From assembly GCF_001982605.1 (NCBI RefSeq), contig NZ_MLCN01000013.1, positions 62,001 to 126,000 of the forward strand: a stretch of DNA of 64,000 bases, in the 5' to 3' direction. Shown piece by piece: positions 34,274-44,576 of this stretch. The position numbers and the translations under genes were made by a program. The DNA is from Alkanindiges hydrocarboniclasticus (lineage in GTDB: Bacteria; Pseudomonadota; Gammaproteobacteria; Pseudomonadales; Moraxellaceae). How positions within the stretch are numbered: position 1 is the first letter of the stretch; every line of letters starts with the position of its first letter. The notes under the pieces are model-generated. The model was not told the origin of the DNA. It was given only the letters and a program-made list of their open reading frames with translations, and searched no databases.

Positions 34274-34972
34274 ATGACCCGTAGCCAGCGCCTGTTTCAA
34301 TTATTGCAACTCTTGCGAGAGCATCATTTTCCGGTGAGTGCGGAAACACTGGCCAACCGGCTGGATGTCAGTGTGCGCACCATTTACCGCGATATTGAAA
34401 CCTTGAAAGCCCAGGGCGCCCACATAGCTGGTGAAGCCGGGCTGGGTTTTCAACTGCAAACCGGGTTTTTTCTGCCGCCCATGATGTGGACTGAAAATGA
34501 AATTGAAGCACTGATTCTAGGTGCACGATGGGTGGCCGATTTGCCGGATGATCCATTAAAACAGGCTGCAACTTCCATTTTGGCAAAACTGCAAGCCATA
34601 TTACCCGAGCCACAGCAGCGCCTGTTTGAACAAACAACGCTGTACGCATTTAGCCAGTGGCTGCCTGTCGATCAGGACATTGTGGCCTGCATCCGGCTAG
34701 CCACCCGCCAGCAAAAGAAGCTGCATATTCACTATGAAAATGAAACCGGGCAAAAAGCAGAGCGCATTATCTGGCCCTTTAGTATTGGCTACTTTATGCA
34801 CAAGATGGTGCTGGCCGCATGGTGTGAGCTACGGGGTGATTTTCGGCATTTCAGGCTGGATCGGGTACTGGCCTGTGACGTAATTGATGAACATTACCCC
34901 TCTTATAAAAAACAGTTGTTTAAACAATGGTGCCTTGAACAGCGCATTACAGCGACTGCTGACAGAAACTGA
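34274..34972 (+). CDS. WYL-domain transcriptional regulator with DeoR-type HTH (YafY-like)
   Basis: A 232-residue regulator. The N-terminal helix-turn-helix is at residues 1-55 (RLFQLLQLLREHHFPVSAETLANRLDVSVRTIYRDIETLKAQG), and a WYL ligand-sensing domain covers about 130-215 (HYENETGQKAERIIWPFSIGYF ... RGDFRHFRLDRV). The family often controls an adjacent gene; the glutathione transferase gene begins 50 bp downstream in the same direction and is the likely target or partner. Confidence 0.87.
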   Translation: MTRSQRLFQLLQLLREHHFPVSAETLANRLDVSVRTIYRDIETLKAQGAHIAGEAGLGFQLQTGFFLPPMMWTENEIEALILGARWVADLPDDPLKQAATSILAKLQAILPEPQQRLFEQTTLYAFSQWLPVDQDIVACIRLATRQQKKLHIHYENETGQKAERIIWPFSIGYFMHKMVLAAWCELRGDFRHFRLDRVLACDVIDEHYPSYKKQLFKQWCLEQRITATADRN

Positions 34973-35022
34973 CACACACCCGGTTTACAGTCGCTTGATG
35001 TTGAACAGCCAAGGAGAACAAC

Positions 35023-35628
35023 ATGAATCAAATGACGTTTTACACCAACCCGGAGTCGCGCAGTGTGGTGGTTGAATGGTTGCTGGCAGAGCTGGAGATT
35101 GACTGCACCCGGGTAACGCTGGATTACGGCACCAGCATGAAAGCACCGGAATATCTGGCCATTAATCCATTTGGTAAAGTGCCAGCGCTGGTAGATGGCG
35201 ACCTAGTGATTTATGAAACTGCCGCGATTTGTGCCTATCTGGCGGACAAATATAGCGATAAAGGGCTGGCACCTGCACTGGATGATCCCAAGCGCGGCCT
35301 GTATTACCGCTGGCTGTTTCTGGCGGCTGGGCCGTGGGAAGCGGCCAATGTTGACCGTCTTTTAAAAGTAGCTATTGCACCGGAACAGGAAATGTTTGTG
35401 GGCTATGGCAACTACAATACCTTGTATCAGGCCGTGATTAAGGGCCTGACCGAGGCACAGCCTTATTTATGCGGGGCGCAATTTACTGCTGCTGATGTGT
35501 ATGTTGGCGCTGGCATTTTATGGGAGCTTAAAATGGGCACCTTACAGCCGCATCCTGAGATCCTGCGTTATGTGGAAAACCTGCGCCTGCGTCCCAGCCT
35601 GCAAACCATAGCAGCAACGTTTTCTTAA
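35023..35628 (+). CDS. Glutathione S-transferase
   Basis: A 201-residue cytoplasmic glutathione transferase. The N-terminal thioredoxin-like domain has NPFGKVPALVDGD with the conserved cis-Pro and then YETAAICAYLADKY, where E-T/S binds glutathione; the C-terminal helical domain holds the family motif TAADVYVGAGI. The GGAGAACAAC before ATG supports this start; the similarly placed Ser of NPESRSVVVEW would be the catalytic residue. Probably coregulated with the WYL regulator upstream. Confidence 0.9.
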   Translation: MNQMTFYTNPESRSVVVEWLLAELEIDCTRVTLDYGTSMKAPEYLAINPFGKVPALVDGDLVIYETAAICAYLADKYSDKGLAPALDDPKRGLYYRWLFLAAGPWEAANVDRLLKVAIAPEQEMFVGYGNYNTLYQAVIKGLTEAQPYLCGAQFTAADVYVGAGILWELKMGTLQPHPEILRYVENLRLRPSLQTIAATFS

Positions 35629-35662
35629 AATTAGTAATTAAAAAAAACCATGTGTCAGATAT

Positions 35663-35690
35663 AAAAAAGGACTCCGTTGAGTCCTTTTTT
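35663..35690. terminator. Bidirectional terminator
   Basis: Perfect AAAAAAGGACTC / GAGTCCTTTTTT stem with loop CGTT, between the convergent glutathione transferase and YgiQ genes. Confidence 0.9.
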
Positions 35691-35706
35691 ACGATTGCAT
35701 TAGAAT

Positions 35707-38091
35707 TTAACGCGCCCGTTGCTTACTTCTGGCCGGACGATTTTTATTATCCTGCTCTCTGTCTTTTTGCTCGCGCGGTGGCAAGCCGGTATGCTGGGTT
35801 AGAATCTGGCCCTTTTGGGGACGCTTGGACGCGCTAGACGCACTACTGCGCGGTTGTGAACCCGTGCGTTTTTGCGAATCACCTGCCACGCTGGAATTTT
35901 TCTTGCGTGCTGAATTGTACTCACCTTCCGTACCTTGCGGCTGGTAGGTCGGAATGAGATGCTGCTTGCTGTTGCCAATCAGGTCGCTGCGGCCCATGCT
36001 TTTTAGGGCTTCGCGCAATAGCGGCCAGTTGTTGGGATCATGGTAACGCAGGAATGCCTTGTGCAAGCGGCGGCGTTTCTCACCTTTGACAATATCCACC
36101 GTCTCAGAATGGCGCGATACCTTACGTAGCGGATTCTTTAAGGTGTGATACATGGTGGTGGCCGTTGCCATGGGGCTTGGATAAAAGGTCTGCACCTGAT
36201 CGGCGCGGAAGCCATTTTTCTTCAGCCAGATGGCCAAATTCATCATGTCGTAATCAGTCGTACCCGGATGCGCGGCAATAAAATACGGAATCAGGTATTG
36301 TTCCTTGCCGGCTTCCTTGCTAAAGCGGTCAAACATTTGCTTAAAGCGGTCATAGGTGCCAATGCCCGGTTTCATCATTTTGGACAGGGCATTTTCTTCG
36401 GTATGCTCCGGCGCAATCTTGAGGTAACCCCCCACATGATGGGTTACCAGTTCACGCACATATTCCGGGTTTAATACCGCCAGGTCATAACGCAAGCCCG
36501 AACCAATCAGGATTTTCTTGATGCCTTTAATGGCACGGGCCTTACGGTAAAGCTGGGTAAGCGGTGCATGGTCAGTGTGCAGGTTGTCACACACGCCCGG
36601 ATACACACAGGATGGCTTACGGCAGTTCTTTTCAATTTGCGGGTCTTTACAGGCCAGCCGGTACATGTTGGCCGTTGGCCCACCCAGATCGGAAATCACC
36701 CCGGTAAACTGCGGTGCCGTGTCACGGATTTTTTCCACTTCACGCAAGATGGATTCTTCCGAACGGTTCTGGATAATACGGCCTTCATGCTCGGTAATGG
36801 AGCAAAAGGTACAACCGCCAAAACAGCCGCGCATGATGTTGACTGAAAACTTGATCATGTCAAAGGCAGGAATTCTGGCATCACCATAAGCCGGATGCGG
36901 TAAACGGGCATACGGCAGGTCAAACACATAATCCATTTCTTCGGTGGTTAGCGGGATCGGTGGGGGATTAATCCACACATCACGCTCACCATGCCGTTGC
37001 ACCAGTGCCCGCGCATTGCCGGGGTTGGTTTCCAGATGCAAAATGCGGTTGGCATGTGCATATAGCACGGGATCATTGGCCACCTGCTCAAAATCCGGCA
37101 GGCGAATCACCGACAGCTCACGCGGCGGTAGTTTGTGTTTAATGGCTTTGCTGGGCGCTGCTTTAAGTTGCACGATTTGCGTATCAGCATCAAGTTGGGT
37201 GCCTTCGCGGATAATGGGATTAGCCACCGGCTCTTTGGTAAAACCCTGATATTGTGTTACCGAATCTTTTTTTTGCTCAATGTCACAGCCTTCCAGATCT
37301 TCAGTCATGACATAGGGATTAATAATTGGATCAACCCGGCCAATACTGTCGACATCATTACTGGCAATTTCAATAAAGTCTTTTTTGGCCTGCTTGCCGT
37401 TTTTATTTAAAATAAATGCCGTACCGCGAACATCGGTAATGTCCTTGATATTTTCGCCTTTGGCCAGACGATGCAGGACTTCTACAATAGAGCGCTCGCC
37501 ATTGCCATACATCAGTAAATCCGCCTTGGCATCCATTAAAATGGAACGGCGCACCTTGTCCGACCAGTAATCATAATGCGCAATACGGCGCAGGCTGCCC
37601 TCAATTCCACCCAGCAAAACCGGCACATCCGGATAGGCTTCACGGCAGCGCTGTGAGTACACAATAGCTGCACGGTCCGGGCGCTTGTTGGGCACATTGC
37701 CCGGAGAGTAGGCATCATCCGAGCGAATCTTGCGGTCGGCGGTATAGCGGTTAATCATGGAATCCATGTTGCCTGCCGTGACACCATAGGCATACACCGG
37801 CTTGCCCAGTTCCTTAAAGGCCTCAGCCGATGTCCAGTCCGGCTGGGCAATAATACCAACCCGAAAACCTTGCGCTTCCAGCGTGCGGCCAATAATACCC
37901 GAACAAAACGACGGATGATCCACATAGGCATCACCACAAATCATAATAAAGTCGCAGGCGTCCCAGCCCAGTGCATCCATTTCTGCACGTGACATCGGCA
38001 AAAACGGCGCAGGCTCAAAACATGATGCCCAATGCTTGTTGTAATCAAACAACCGGGTTGGGGTATCAATATCTTTATAAGCGGTAGACAT
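35707..38091 (-). CDS. YgiQ-family radical SAM protein
   Basis: A 794-residue radical SAM enzyme of the YgiQ (UPF0313) family. The cluster-binding motif is [12 protein letters not shown] with three Cys spaced CxxxCxxC at about residues 424-431. The N-terminal part has the family stretches [20 protein letters not shown] and [32 protein letters not shown]. The C-terminal 80 residues are a Lys/Arg/Ser-rich extension. ATG 38091 is preferred to an upstream in-frame GTG. The reaction is not known for the family. Confidence 0.9.
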   Translation of the reverse strand: MSTAYKDIDTPTRLFDYNKHWASCFEPAPFLPMSRAEMDALGWDACDFIMICGDAYVDHPSFCSGIIGRTLEAQGFRVGIIAQPDWTSAEAFKELGKPVYAYGVTAGNMDSMINRYTADRKIRSDDAYSPGNVPNKRPDRAAIVYSQRCREAYPDVPVLLGGIEGSLRRIAHYDYWSDKVRRSILMDAKADLLMYGNGERSIVEVLHRLAKGENIKDITDVRGTAFILNKNGKQAKKDFIEIASNDVDSIGRVDPIINPYVMTEDLEGCDIEQKKDSVTQYQGFTKEPVANPIIREGTQLDADTQIVQLKAAPSKAIKHKLPPRELSVIRLPDFEQVANDPVLYAHANRILHLETNPGNARALVQRHGERDVWINPPPIPLTTEEMDYVFDLPYARLPHPAYGDARIPAFDMIKFSVNIMRGCFGGCTFCSITEHEGRIIQNRSEESILREVEKIRDTAPQFTGVISDLGGPTANMYRLACKDPQIEKNCRKPSCVYPGVCDNLHTDHAPLTQLYRKARAIKGIKKILIGSGLRYDLAVLNPEYVRELVTHHVGGYLKIAPEHTEENALSKMMKPGIGTYDRFKQMFDRFSKEAGKEQYLIPYFIAAHPGTTDYDMMNLAIWLKKNGFRADQVQTFYPSPMATATTMYHTLKNPLRKVSRHSETVDIVKGEKRRRLHKAFLRYHDPNNWPLLREALKSMGRSDLIGNSKQHLIPTYQPQGTEGEYNSARKKNSSVAGDSQKRTGSQPRSSASSASKRPQKGQILTQHTGLPPREQKDREQDNKNRPARSKQRAR

Positions 38092-38364
38092 GCTGGCGAC
38101 TCTTTGAACGGCAAATTGCACTTGCGGAATAAAACGGGTTTGCTAAACAGGCTGGCATTTCCAGAGCGGAAAAAATAAAGCAAACATGAGAACTGCTCAT
38201 TTTAGCATGAATTGCATTTATGGTTGAGCGTTGTACAATTTTTATTCTATTAAACCAGCGTGAGAAGCGCTCAGTTTGAATCACTGATAGTGATAACACA
38301 CATTTTATGGCCGATCGTACAACATGGTCTCTTTTATCATATAAGATCAAGGATTTAATATTAA

Positions 38365-38703
38365 ATGTCAGCTCATCTCTCACTTCGTTTATTTGCAGAA
38401 TGCGCCGATGCTGCTGACGCAGCAAACCTATTATCTGCATTATACAGCGCACTAAGTGAATTTTTACCAGTATCAGAAAAATCCCCTTCTCGTTACTGGA
38501 AAATGCCTGAGCTGTTTGAATTCTCCTTCACGTTAAATCCAAAAACGTGGGATACATGCCAGCATGTTGTGGCACGAACAGCAACAGGCTGGACACAAGG
38601 CGGTAGTGATAACGATTTATGGTTCATATGGAATCGCCACAATAACAATTGTTTTCTTTTGTCACAAGTGACATGGGCAGAAATACAGTTTTTGACTGGT
38701 TAA
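38365..38703 (+). CDS. Hypothetical protein, 112 residues
   Basis: A small soluble protein beginning MSAHLSLRLFAECADAADAANLL. The C-terminal half is rich in Trp (five in about 60 residues, for example WTQGGSDNDLWFIWNRHNNNCF). No signal peptide and no recognised family. It lies alone, with a long hairpin after the stop codon. The coding case rests on length, codon use and the hairpin. Confidence 0.55.
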   Translation: MSAHLSLRLFAECADAADAANLLSALYSALSEFLPVSEKSPSRYWKMPELFEFSFTLNPKTWDTCQHVVARTATGWTQGGSDNDLWFIWNRHNNNCFLLSQVTWAEIQFLTG

Positions 38704-38741
38704 TCGCTCATCAAGACCTATAAAGAAATGGCATCTATAAA

Positions 38742-38785
38742 AACAAGCTGATCCCAAATCTTAACCGCTACGGCATCAGCTTGTT
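38742..38785. terminator. Probable terminator with 11-bp perfect stem
   Basis: AACAAGCTGAT / ATCAGCTTGTT around a 22-base loop, between convergent genes. T-runs are short on both sides. Confidence 0.5.
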
Positions 38786-38812
38786 CTATTTAAAGCTTTA
38801 AAACCAACAACA

Positions 38813-40471
38813 TCAGGCATACACCACTTCAGCAATAGCCACCTTATCCGCATCATCAGCAAATTTTGCCTGATGGCTTTCCCGGATCATGTCCACGGCT
38901 TTTTCAGCAATCATGATGGTGGGCGCATTGGTATTGCCATTCACCACGTTAGGCATCACCGAGGCATCTACCACACGCAGGCCATCAATGCCGTAGACTT
39001 TGAGTTCGGGGTCAACCACCGCCATGCCATCAATACCCATCTTGCAACTGCCTACCGGGTGATACACCGTGTCAACCCGCTGGCGTAACAGCTCACGGAT
39101 ATCATCATCGGTTTTGATATGACCTGAGAAAATATCCTGCTTGATAATCGGTGCAAAAGCCGGGGCATCCATCAGTTTTTTGGTGACCTTAAAGCCATCC
39201 ACCATATCCTGCACGTCCTGTTCATCTTCCAGAAACTTGAAGTCAATCAGAATCGGGTTATCAATTGTTGGGCCACTAATTTGCACCGAACCACGGCTGC
39301 GTGGATTGAGCAAACAGACATGACAGGAAATACCATGGCCGCCATGCATGGTACGGGCATGGTTATCCACCAGTGCCACCACAAAGTGCAGTTGCAGGTT
39401 GGGTTTGTCCAGCTCGGGCCGGGTTTTTAAAAATCCGCCACATTCGGCAAAATTGGTAGAAATCAGGCCTCGACGATTACTGCGATACAAGCGCAACTGC
39501 TTCATCAGGTCAAAAGTACCCGCCGGAGACAGGCCAAATGTTCCACCAATCAGCTTGACCTTATAGCCAAAAATAAAGTCCGGATGGTCATGCAGGTTTT
39601 TGCCCACGCCCGGTAAATCTTTCACCACCTTGATGCCATGTTGCTCCAGTTCGGCACGCGCGCCAATACCGGACAGCATCAGGATTTGTGGTGACTGGAA
39701 TGCCCCGGCAGACAGCAATACCTCACAACGTGCCTGCACCGTATACAGCTTTTTCTGCTGGCGGTATTCAACCCCGGTGGCACGGTTGTTTTCAATTAAA
39801 ATGCGGGTGGCGGAAGCCTGCGTAATCACGTGCAGGTTGGGGCGCTGGCCCAGATGCGGCAGCAAATAAGCCCGCGCAGCACTACAGCGTTCGCCATTTT
39901 TCTGGGTCACCTGATACACGCCCAGGCCTTCCTGTATGGCACCATTAAAGTCATCATTTAAGGGATAGCCTGCTTGTTGAGCAGCTTGCAAATAGGTTTG
40001 CTGCAAGGGATTATCAGTTTGCAGGTCGCATACATTGAGTGGCCCATGCTGGCCGTGGTATTCATTATCAATGCGTTCGTTGTGCTCGGATTTTTTAAAA
40101 TACGGCAACACTTCTTCATACGACCAGCCGGTATTACCCAGTGCCGCCCATTGGTCGTAGTCATCCCGGTGGCCACGCACATACACCATGGCATTAATGG
40201 CCGAGCAGCCGCCCAGTCCCTTGCCACGGGGCTGATAACCCTTGCGGCCATTTAAGCCGGGTTGCGCAATGGTTTCAAAGGCCCAGTTATTTAGGCGGGT
40301 GGGAATGCTGAGCACCGCAGCAGCCGGTGTGTTGACCATCCAGTTATTGCCATTGCCACCGGCTTCCAGCAGGCATACCGACACATTGGGATCTTCCGAC
40401 AGGCGTCCAGCCAGCACACAGCCTGCCGAACCACCACCGATAATGACAAAATCATAGACCGACTCAGTCAT
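38813..40471 (-). CDS. GMC-family FAD-dependent alcohol dehydrogenase (AlkJ/BetA-like)
   Basis: A 552-residue GMC oxidoreductase that oxidises primary alcohols. FAD fingerprint FVIIGGGSAGCVLAGRLSE lies at residues 8-26, followed by GKGLGGCSAINAMVYVRGHRDDYDQW and, in the C-terminal part, HPVGSCKMG with the catalytic His and NTNAPTIMIAEKAVDMIR. Membrane-associated dehydrogenases of this kind handle medium- or long-chain alcohols in alkane users and choline in others; the closest resemblance by eye is to the aliphatic alcohol group. No alkane hydroxylase is in the window. Confidence 0.87.
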   Translation of the reverse strand: MTESVYDFVIIGGGSAGCVLAGRLSEDPNVSVCLLEAGGNGNNWMVNTPAAAVLSIPTRLNNWAFETIAQPGLNGRKGYQPRGKGLGGCSAINAMVYVRGHRDDYDQWAALGNTGWSYEEVLPYFKKSEHNERIDNEYHGQHGPLNVCDLQTDNPLQQTYLQAAQQAGYPLNDDFNGAIQEGLGVYQVTQKNGERCSAARAYLLPHLGQRPNLHVITQASATRILIENNRATGVEYRQQKKLYTVQARCEVLLSAGAFQSPQILMLSGIGARAELEQHGIKVVKDLPGVGKNLHDHPDFIFGYKVKLIGGTFGLSPAGTFDLMKQLRLYRSNRRGLISTNFAECGGFLKTRPELDKPNLQLHFVVALVDNHARTMHGGHGISCHVCLLNPRSRGSVQISGPTIDNPILIDFKFLEDEQDVQDMVDGFKVTKKLMDAPAFAPIIKQDIFSGHIKTDDDIRELLRQRVDTVYHPVGSCKMGIDGMAVVDPELKVYGIDGLRVVDASVMPNVVNGNTNAPTIMIAEKAVDMIRESHQAKFADDADKVAIAEVVYA

Positions 40472-40587
40472 GTTGCTTCCTTGGCTTATTATTAGAATTT
40501 TAATTATGCTACTTTTTTAGAGTAAATACTTTAATTTTTATGATTGAATAAAACTTTGAATAAATTTTGAGTAAAAAATGGGCATAA

Positions 40588-40616
40588 AAAAAGCCGCGTC
40601 AACTGACACGGCTTTT
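40588..40616. terminator. Terminator between GMC and decarboxylase genes
   Basis: AAAAGCCG / CGGCTTTT stem with an inner GTC/GAC pairing, flanked by an A-run; functions at the end of the decarboxylase gene (minus strand T-run). Confidence 0.75.
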
Positions 40617-40629
40617 AGGAGTCTGGAAG

Positions 40630-41805
40630 TTATTCCAGATAGTAGGTTGTCAATGGTGGGAAACCGTTAAATTCAACCGATGAATACGAGTTGGTATATG
40701 CACCCGTAGTCAACCAGTACAAGCGATCACCTACCGCCAGATTCAGTGGCAGCTGGTAATGCGAGTTTTCATACATGATATCGGCAGAATCGCAGGTTGG
40801 GCCAGCCAGCACCACAGTGCCTTCCTGAACCCTTTCATCCATTTTTGGGGTATAAATCGGATATTTGATGGCTTCGCCCAGAGTTTCAATTAACCCTTGG
40901 AACAAGCCCACGTCCAGATACACCCAGCGATTCAAATCAGTGCGTGACTTGCGGGAAATCAGCACCACTTCAGACACCAGCACACCGGATTCACCCACCA
41001 GCGAACGGCCCGGCTCCAGAATAATTTCTGGCAGGTCATCACCATGGTCATCATGCAAATAGCGCAGGATTTCTTCGGCATAAATCTGGATCGGGTTGAC
41101 CTCGGAAATATAGTTGGCTGGAAAACCGCCACCCATATTAATCATCTTGAGGCTCACGTCTTCTTCAAACTTCATCCAGTCAAACATGTATTTAACTTTG
41201 GATAAGGCCGCATCCCATACCGCGATGTCTTTTTGCTGGCTGCCCACATGGAATGAAATGCCATAAGGCACTAAACCCAGGTTTTTGGCCTGTACCAGCA
41301 GGTCAATCGCCATATCGGGGTGACAGCCAAACTTGCGCGACAGTGGCCACTCAGCCGTTTCACCACCTTCTACCAGAATGCGCACAAAAATCTTGGAACC
41401 GGGTGCCTGTTCCGCAATATTTTGCAGGTCGGCCTTGGAATCAGTGGCAAACAAACGCACGCCCTTGTCATAGGCATACTTGATGTGCGCGGCTTTCTTG
41501 ATGGTATTGCCATAAGAAATACGGTCTGGCTCTACACCACATTCCAGCACACGATTTAGTTCAAAAATGGAAGCAATATCAAAATTTGAACCCAGTTCAC
41601 GCAGCAGGTTGACCACAGGAGCGCCCGGATTGGCTTTCAGTGCATAAAATACTTTAGCAATCGGAAAGCAGGTCGTTAGCTCTTGGTATTTTTGGCGAAT
41701 AACTTCCAGGTCCACCACCAGGAATGGGGTCTCTTTGTCTTTAGAGAATTCCTGAATTTTTTCCCATTCTTCGGGTGAACAGTAGTTTTCAAGGCGCATG
41801 GGCAT
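40630..41805 (-). CDS. Type III PLP-dependent ornithine/lysine decarboxylase
   Basis: Alanine-racemase-fold decarboxylase of 391 residues that makes putrescine (or cadaverine) from ornithine (or lysine). The PLP lysine is in VFYALKANPGAP (about residue 58), the glycine-rich phosphate loop is INMGGGFPANYI, and the second active-site Cys region from the partner subunit is AGPTCDSADIMY. This is the short form found in Pseudomonas and Acinetobacter; ornithine is the more likely substrate but the specificity residue was not tested. Start is the first or third Met (MPM...). Single gene, with a promoter candidate upstream. Confidence 0.87.
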   Translation of the reverse strand: MPMRLENYCSPEEWEKIQEFSKDKETPFLVVDLEVIRQKYQELTTCFPIAKVFYALKANPGAPVVNLLRELGSNFDIASIFELNRVLECGVEPDRISYGNTIKKAAHIKYAYDKGVRLFATDSKADLQNIAEQAPGSKIFVRILVEGGETAEWPLSRKFGCHPDMAIDLLVQAKNLGLVPYGISFHVGSQQKDIAVWDAALSKVKYMFDWMKFEEDVSLKMINMGGGFPANYISEVNPIQIYAEEILRYLHDDHGDDLPEIILEPGRSLVGESGVLVSEVVLISRKSRTDLNRWVYLDVGLFQGLIETLGEAIKYPIYTPKMDERVQEGTVVLAGPTCDSADIMYENSHYQLPLNLAVGDRLYWLTTGAYTNSYSSVEFNGFPPLTTYYLE

Positions 41806-42161
41806 TTAACTCGGCGATTAGAAAAACAAAAAGTAGCCAATGGTTAGGCCGCGAAGAGTTTTTACTATGTCGGGTTTACTTAAAAGGTTCAAGTAAAACA
41901 ACATAGTACTAACGAATCATTTAACTATCTTAACACGCTGCCTCAGGTGTTTCAGAACACAGCCTGTAAAACGCGGATTTTGCCTGTATTTATGCAGCGT
42001 TACAAGACCTTTAGTCCGCAATTTTCAGGCAATTTCAATTGCAGTTTCCGATCAGTTTTTGCAGGTAAGAAATGGTGCCTTCCCTGCACCTTTTCAATGG
42101 CTTCCAGCCGCATCTGCCGAGTTTAATTTAATTGGAGGACAATACAGTGACAGTATGAAAA
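41806..42161. promoter_or_regulatory. Intergenic region upstream of the decarboxylase gene
   Basis: 356 bp with no gene. It carries the decarboxylase promoter candidate (see next entry) and the downstream end of the copper receptor gene. I see no clear terminator for the receptor gene. Confidence 0.4.
41864..41892 (-). promoter_or_regulatory. Promoter candidate of the decarboxylase gene
   Basis: On the minus strand TTGAAC (41892-41887), 17-base spacer, CATAGT (41869-41864), which deviates from consensus at two positions in each box. Confidence 0.45.
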
Positions 42162-44462
42162 TTAATACTTAATGCTTAACTTTGCCCAAAAATTTCTCCC
42201 CATTTCATTGATGATTTCATCAGAGGCATAGCCAAATGCCGAATTACCCGCGCGGTTTAAGTGCTCGCTGTAGGCTTTATCCAGTACATTGTCCACACCA
42301 ATGCTCAGGTTCAGCATGGGATTAAACTGATAGGCTGCATTAATGGAAAACACCCCAAAGCCGCTACTTTTGGCCAGATCATAGCCGACAATGTTGCCTT
42401 GATTCAGTGCTACGCGATCCTGCCGGTCTACCAGACGCAATAAAGTCCCCACGCTAAACTGATCCTGCTGGTAAGTCAGGCCAATGCGGGCATCCAGCGG
42501 GGCAATTTGTGGCAACGGCTGGCTGTCGGTATCGTTACGGCCCCAGCCATACGCCACGTTCAGGTCGCCAGTCAGGTTGTCAGTGAACTGATAGCGTGTT
42601 CCGGCTTCTGCACCGGCAATGGTGGCGTCAATATTTTTGGCACCAGCGCTATTGCCCATATGCCCTTCATGGTGATGATAGCCAATTAAAATAAAGTTGT
42701 TGATCTTGCCGGCATAGGCGGAAATCCAGCTCGACCATGGCCCAGCATTGTGAGTTAAGCCCAGATCCAGCTGCGTGGTTTGTTCCGGCTTAACACCCAA
42801 AAAAGCACTGCTGTTGCCGCTGTGTACCGGGGTAAACAGTTCCCAGTAATCCGGCATGCGCTCCACATGACCCACGCCCACATAGCCATTCAGGTTTAGC
42901 TCAGGCCAGTTGTTTTCCAGCCGGATAAACCCACTGGGCAAGGTTTCGCTACGGGTCTTACCATACGGCGTCGGGTAGGCTTCGGTGGCGGCATCACGCG
43001 CTAGATACTGCACTTCATGCTGGTCGATGCGCAGGCCAGCAATGATCTTGCGGGTGTCGCTTAACGGTTTGCTGAGTTCGGCAAACACACCAGTTTGTTC
43101 AAACTCAGCATCCTTGTTCCACGGCATGTGCTTATAACTATATTGTCCATCCATACGGCCCTTGTGTTCACTGTGGCTGGCATCAACACCGGTAACCAGC
43201 GTGTAGTCCAGCCAGTTGAGGGTAGCCGCCAGACGGCCACTGATGGTTTTACGCGCCAGTTGCATGGCCATGGCTGAATCCATGCTGCCCATGCTCATGC
43301 CATTTGAGCTGGGCATATCGTCCATGTCATCCATATGGTCCATGCCACTCATGGCACCATGCTCATGGCCATGACCGCCGCCCATATCCATCGGGCTGGG
43401 TGTCCGTAAGGTAAAATTGTCCATGATATGGTCGGCATTGTTGTAGTTAACCTGCCCTTCCAGTTTTTGCAGCAGCGGCGACAGGTTTTTTTGTGCAAAA
43501 CGCAGGCCTACACTTTCACGCAAAAACTGGCTGCCATCCATGCTGCGACCTGCATAGCGGGCTTCGCCATCGCCCTTGCCAGCGCTGAGTTCAATCCAGC
43601 GGTCATCGGCAGGGGTATAGGTGGCGGTGATATCCGCATTCCATTTGCGCCACTCGGCGGGCACTTTTTTGCCGTTGCCATCCTTGTAATCGTCTGACCT
43701 TGAGGTATTGGCATTGAGGCGAATGGAACCCTGCTGGTTACCCAGAATGGTTTCAACATCATTGTCAAAGCGCTGGTTGGATGCCGCCATGACACTGGCC
43801 TGCCCCGTAATGGTGTCCTGCTCAAGGCGCTCAGGCGTACGGGCAAAGTTTACAGTGGCTGCTGATGCCGCACCAAACAGTACCGTTTGTGGGCCTTTAA
43901 CCACGGTAATTTCATCAAAATTTTGTGGCGCAATATAAGAGGTTGGCGCATCCATGCGATTGGGACAGGCACCCAGCATTTCACTGCCATTGGTTAAAAT
44001 TTTCAGGCGTGAACCAAACATGCCCCGAAACACCGCATCGCCATTGGTGCCACCATTACGGATGGCATTAAAACCGGCAATGTGCTTGAGATAATCCGCG
44101 CCATCAGTTGCAGGCACTGGCTGAATCGGCTGTTTGGGATCAGCCTGAATCAGGTAAGCCTGCGTGGTTTGCGGGTTGCTGGCCGTGACGACAATAGGGC
44201 TAAGCTCACAGTGTTGTCCGGTGTGCAGGCCTTGGCCACTGTGGCAATCGGGAATGGCAGCAGTAGTGGCCAGCCCGCCGGATACTGACGGGTCCTGAAC
44301 AGCAGCTAACGATGCTGCTGACAGAGGTTCAGCATAGGCCATATTGCCATTGAAACCCGCATAGAAAATACAGGCCACGGATAATGCCGTGGTCGATAGT
44401 CTTAAAATGGGTGCTGCTAGAATAGGTGCAATACAACCGGACTTGGCAAAATGTTTCATCAT
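42162..44462 (-). CDS. oprC: TonB-dependent copper receptor (OprC/NosA type)
   Basis: Outer-membrane receptor for copper, 766 residues. After a long signal region come the plug domain (about 100-240, with VKGPQTVLFG and the diagnostic CPNRMDAPTSYIAPQNF) and a 22-strand barrel ending in the outer-membrane signature ...LSIKY. A Met/His-rich extracellular segment (about 372-410: DMGGGHGHEHGAMSGMDHMDDMDDMPSS) is the likely copper-binding loop. It shares a transcript with the DUF2946 gene 115 bp upstream, and both diverge from the quinol oxidase operon. Confidence 0.9.
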   Translation of the reverse strand: MMKHFAKSGCIAPILAAPILRLSTTALSVACIFYAGFNGNMAYAEPLSAASLAAVQDPSVSGGLATTAAIPDCHSGQGLHTGQHCELSPIVVTASNPQTTQAYLIQADPKQPIQPVPATDGADYLKHIAGFNAIRNGGTNGDAVFRGMFGSRLKILTNGSEMLGACPNRMDAPTSYIAPQNFDEITVVKGPQTVLFGAASAATVNFARTPERLEQDTITGQASVMAASNQRFDNDVETILGNQQGSIRLNANTSRSDDYKDGNGKKVPAEWRKWNADITATYTPADDRWIELSAGKGDGEARYAGRSMDGSQFLRESVGLRFAQKNLSPLLQKLEGQVNYNNADHIMDNFTLRTPSPMDMGGGHGHEHGAMSGMDHMDDMDDMPSSNGMSMGSMDSAMAMQLARKTISGRLAATLNWLDYTLVTGVDASHSEHKGRMDGQYSYKHMPWNKDAEFEQTGVFAELSKPLSDTRKIIAGLRIDQHEVQYLARDAATEAYPTPYGKTRSETLPSGFIRLENNWPELNLNGYVGVGHVERMPDYWELFTPVHSGNSSAFLGVKPEQTTQLDLGLTHNAGPWSSWISAYAGKINNFILIGYHHHEGHMGNSAGAKNIDATIAGAEAGTRYQFTDNLTGDLNVAYGWGRNDTDSQPLPQIAPLDARIGLTYQQDQFSVGTLLRLVDRQDRVALNQGNIVGYDLAKSSGFGVFSINAAYQFNPMLNLSIGVDNVLDKAYSEHLNRAGNSAFGYASDEIINEMGRNFWAKLSIKY

Positions 44463-44493
44463 TAATCCAGAAAAACTAAAAATAAGCTTGGAT

Positions 44494-44573
44494 AATAAAA
44501 TTTTAGTTAATAAAACCTGTGCCTTTATATAATCAATAAAAGACCATTTATTTAAATAAAATTTTAGTTAATA
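44494..44573. repeat. 19-bp direct repeat between the DUF2946 and oprC genes
   Basis: AATAAAATTTTAGTTAATA occurs at 44494-44512 and again at 44555-44573, identical at all 19 positions and 61 bp apart. The AT-rich sequence looks like a regulatory duplication upstream of oprC; it could also be a remnant of a small insertion. Confidence 0.6.
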
Positions 44574-44576
44574 CAG

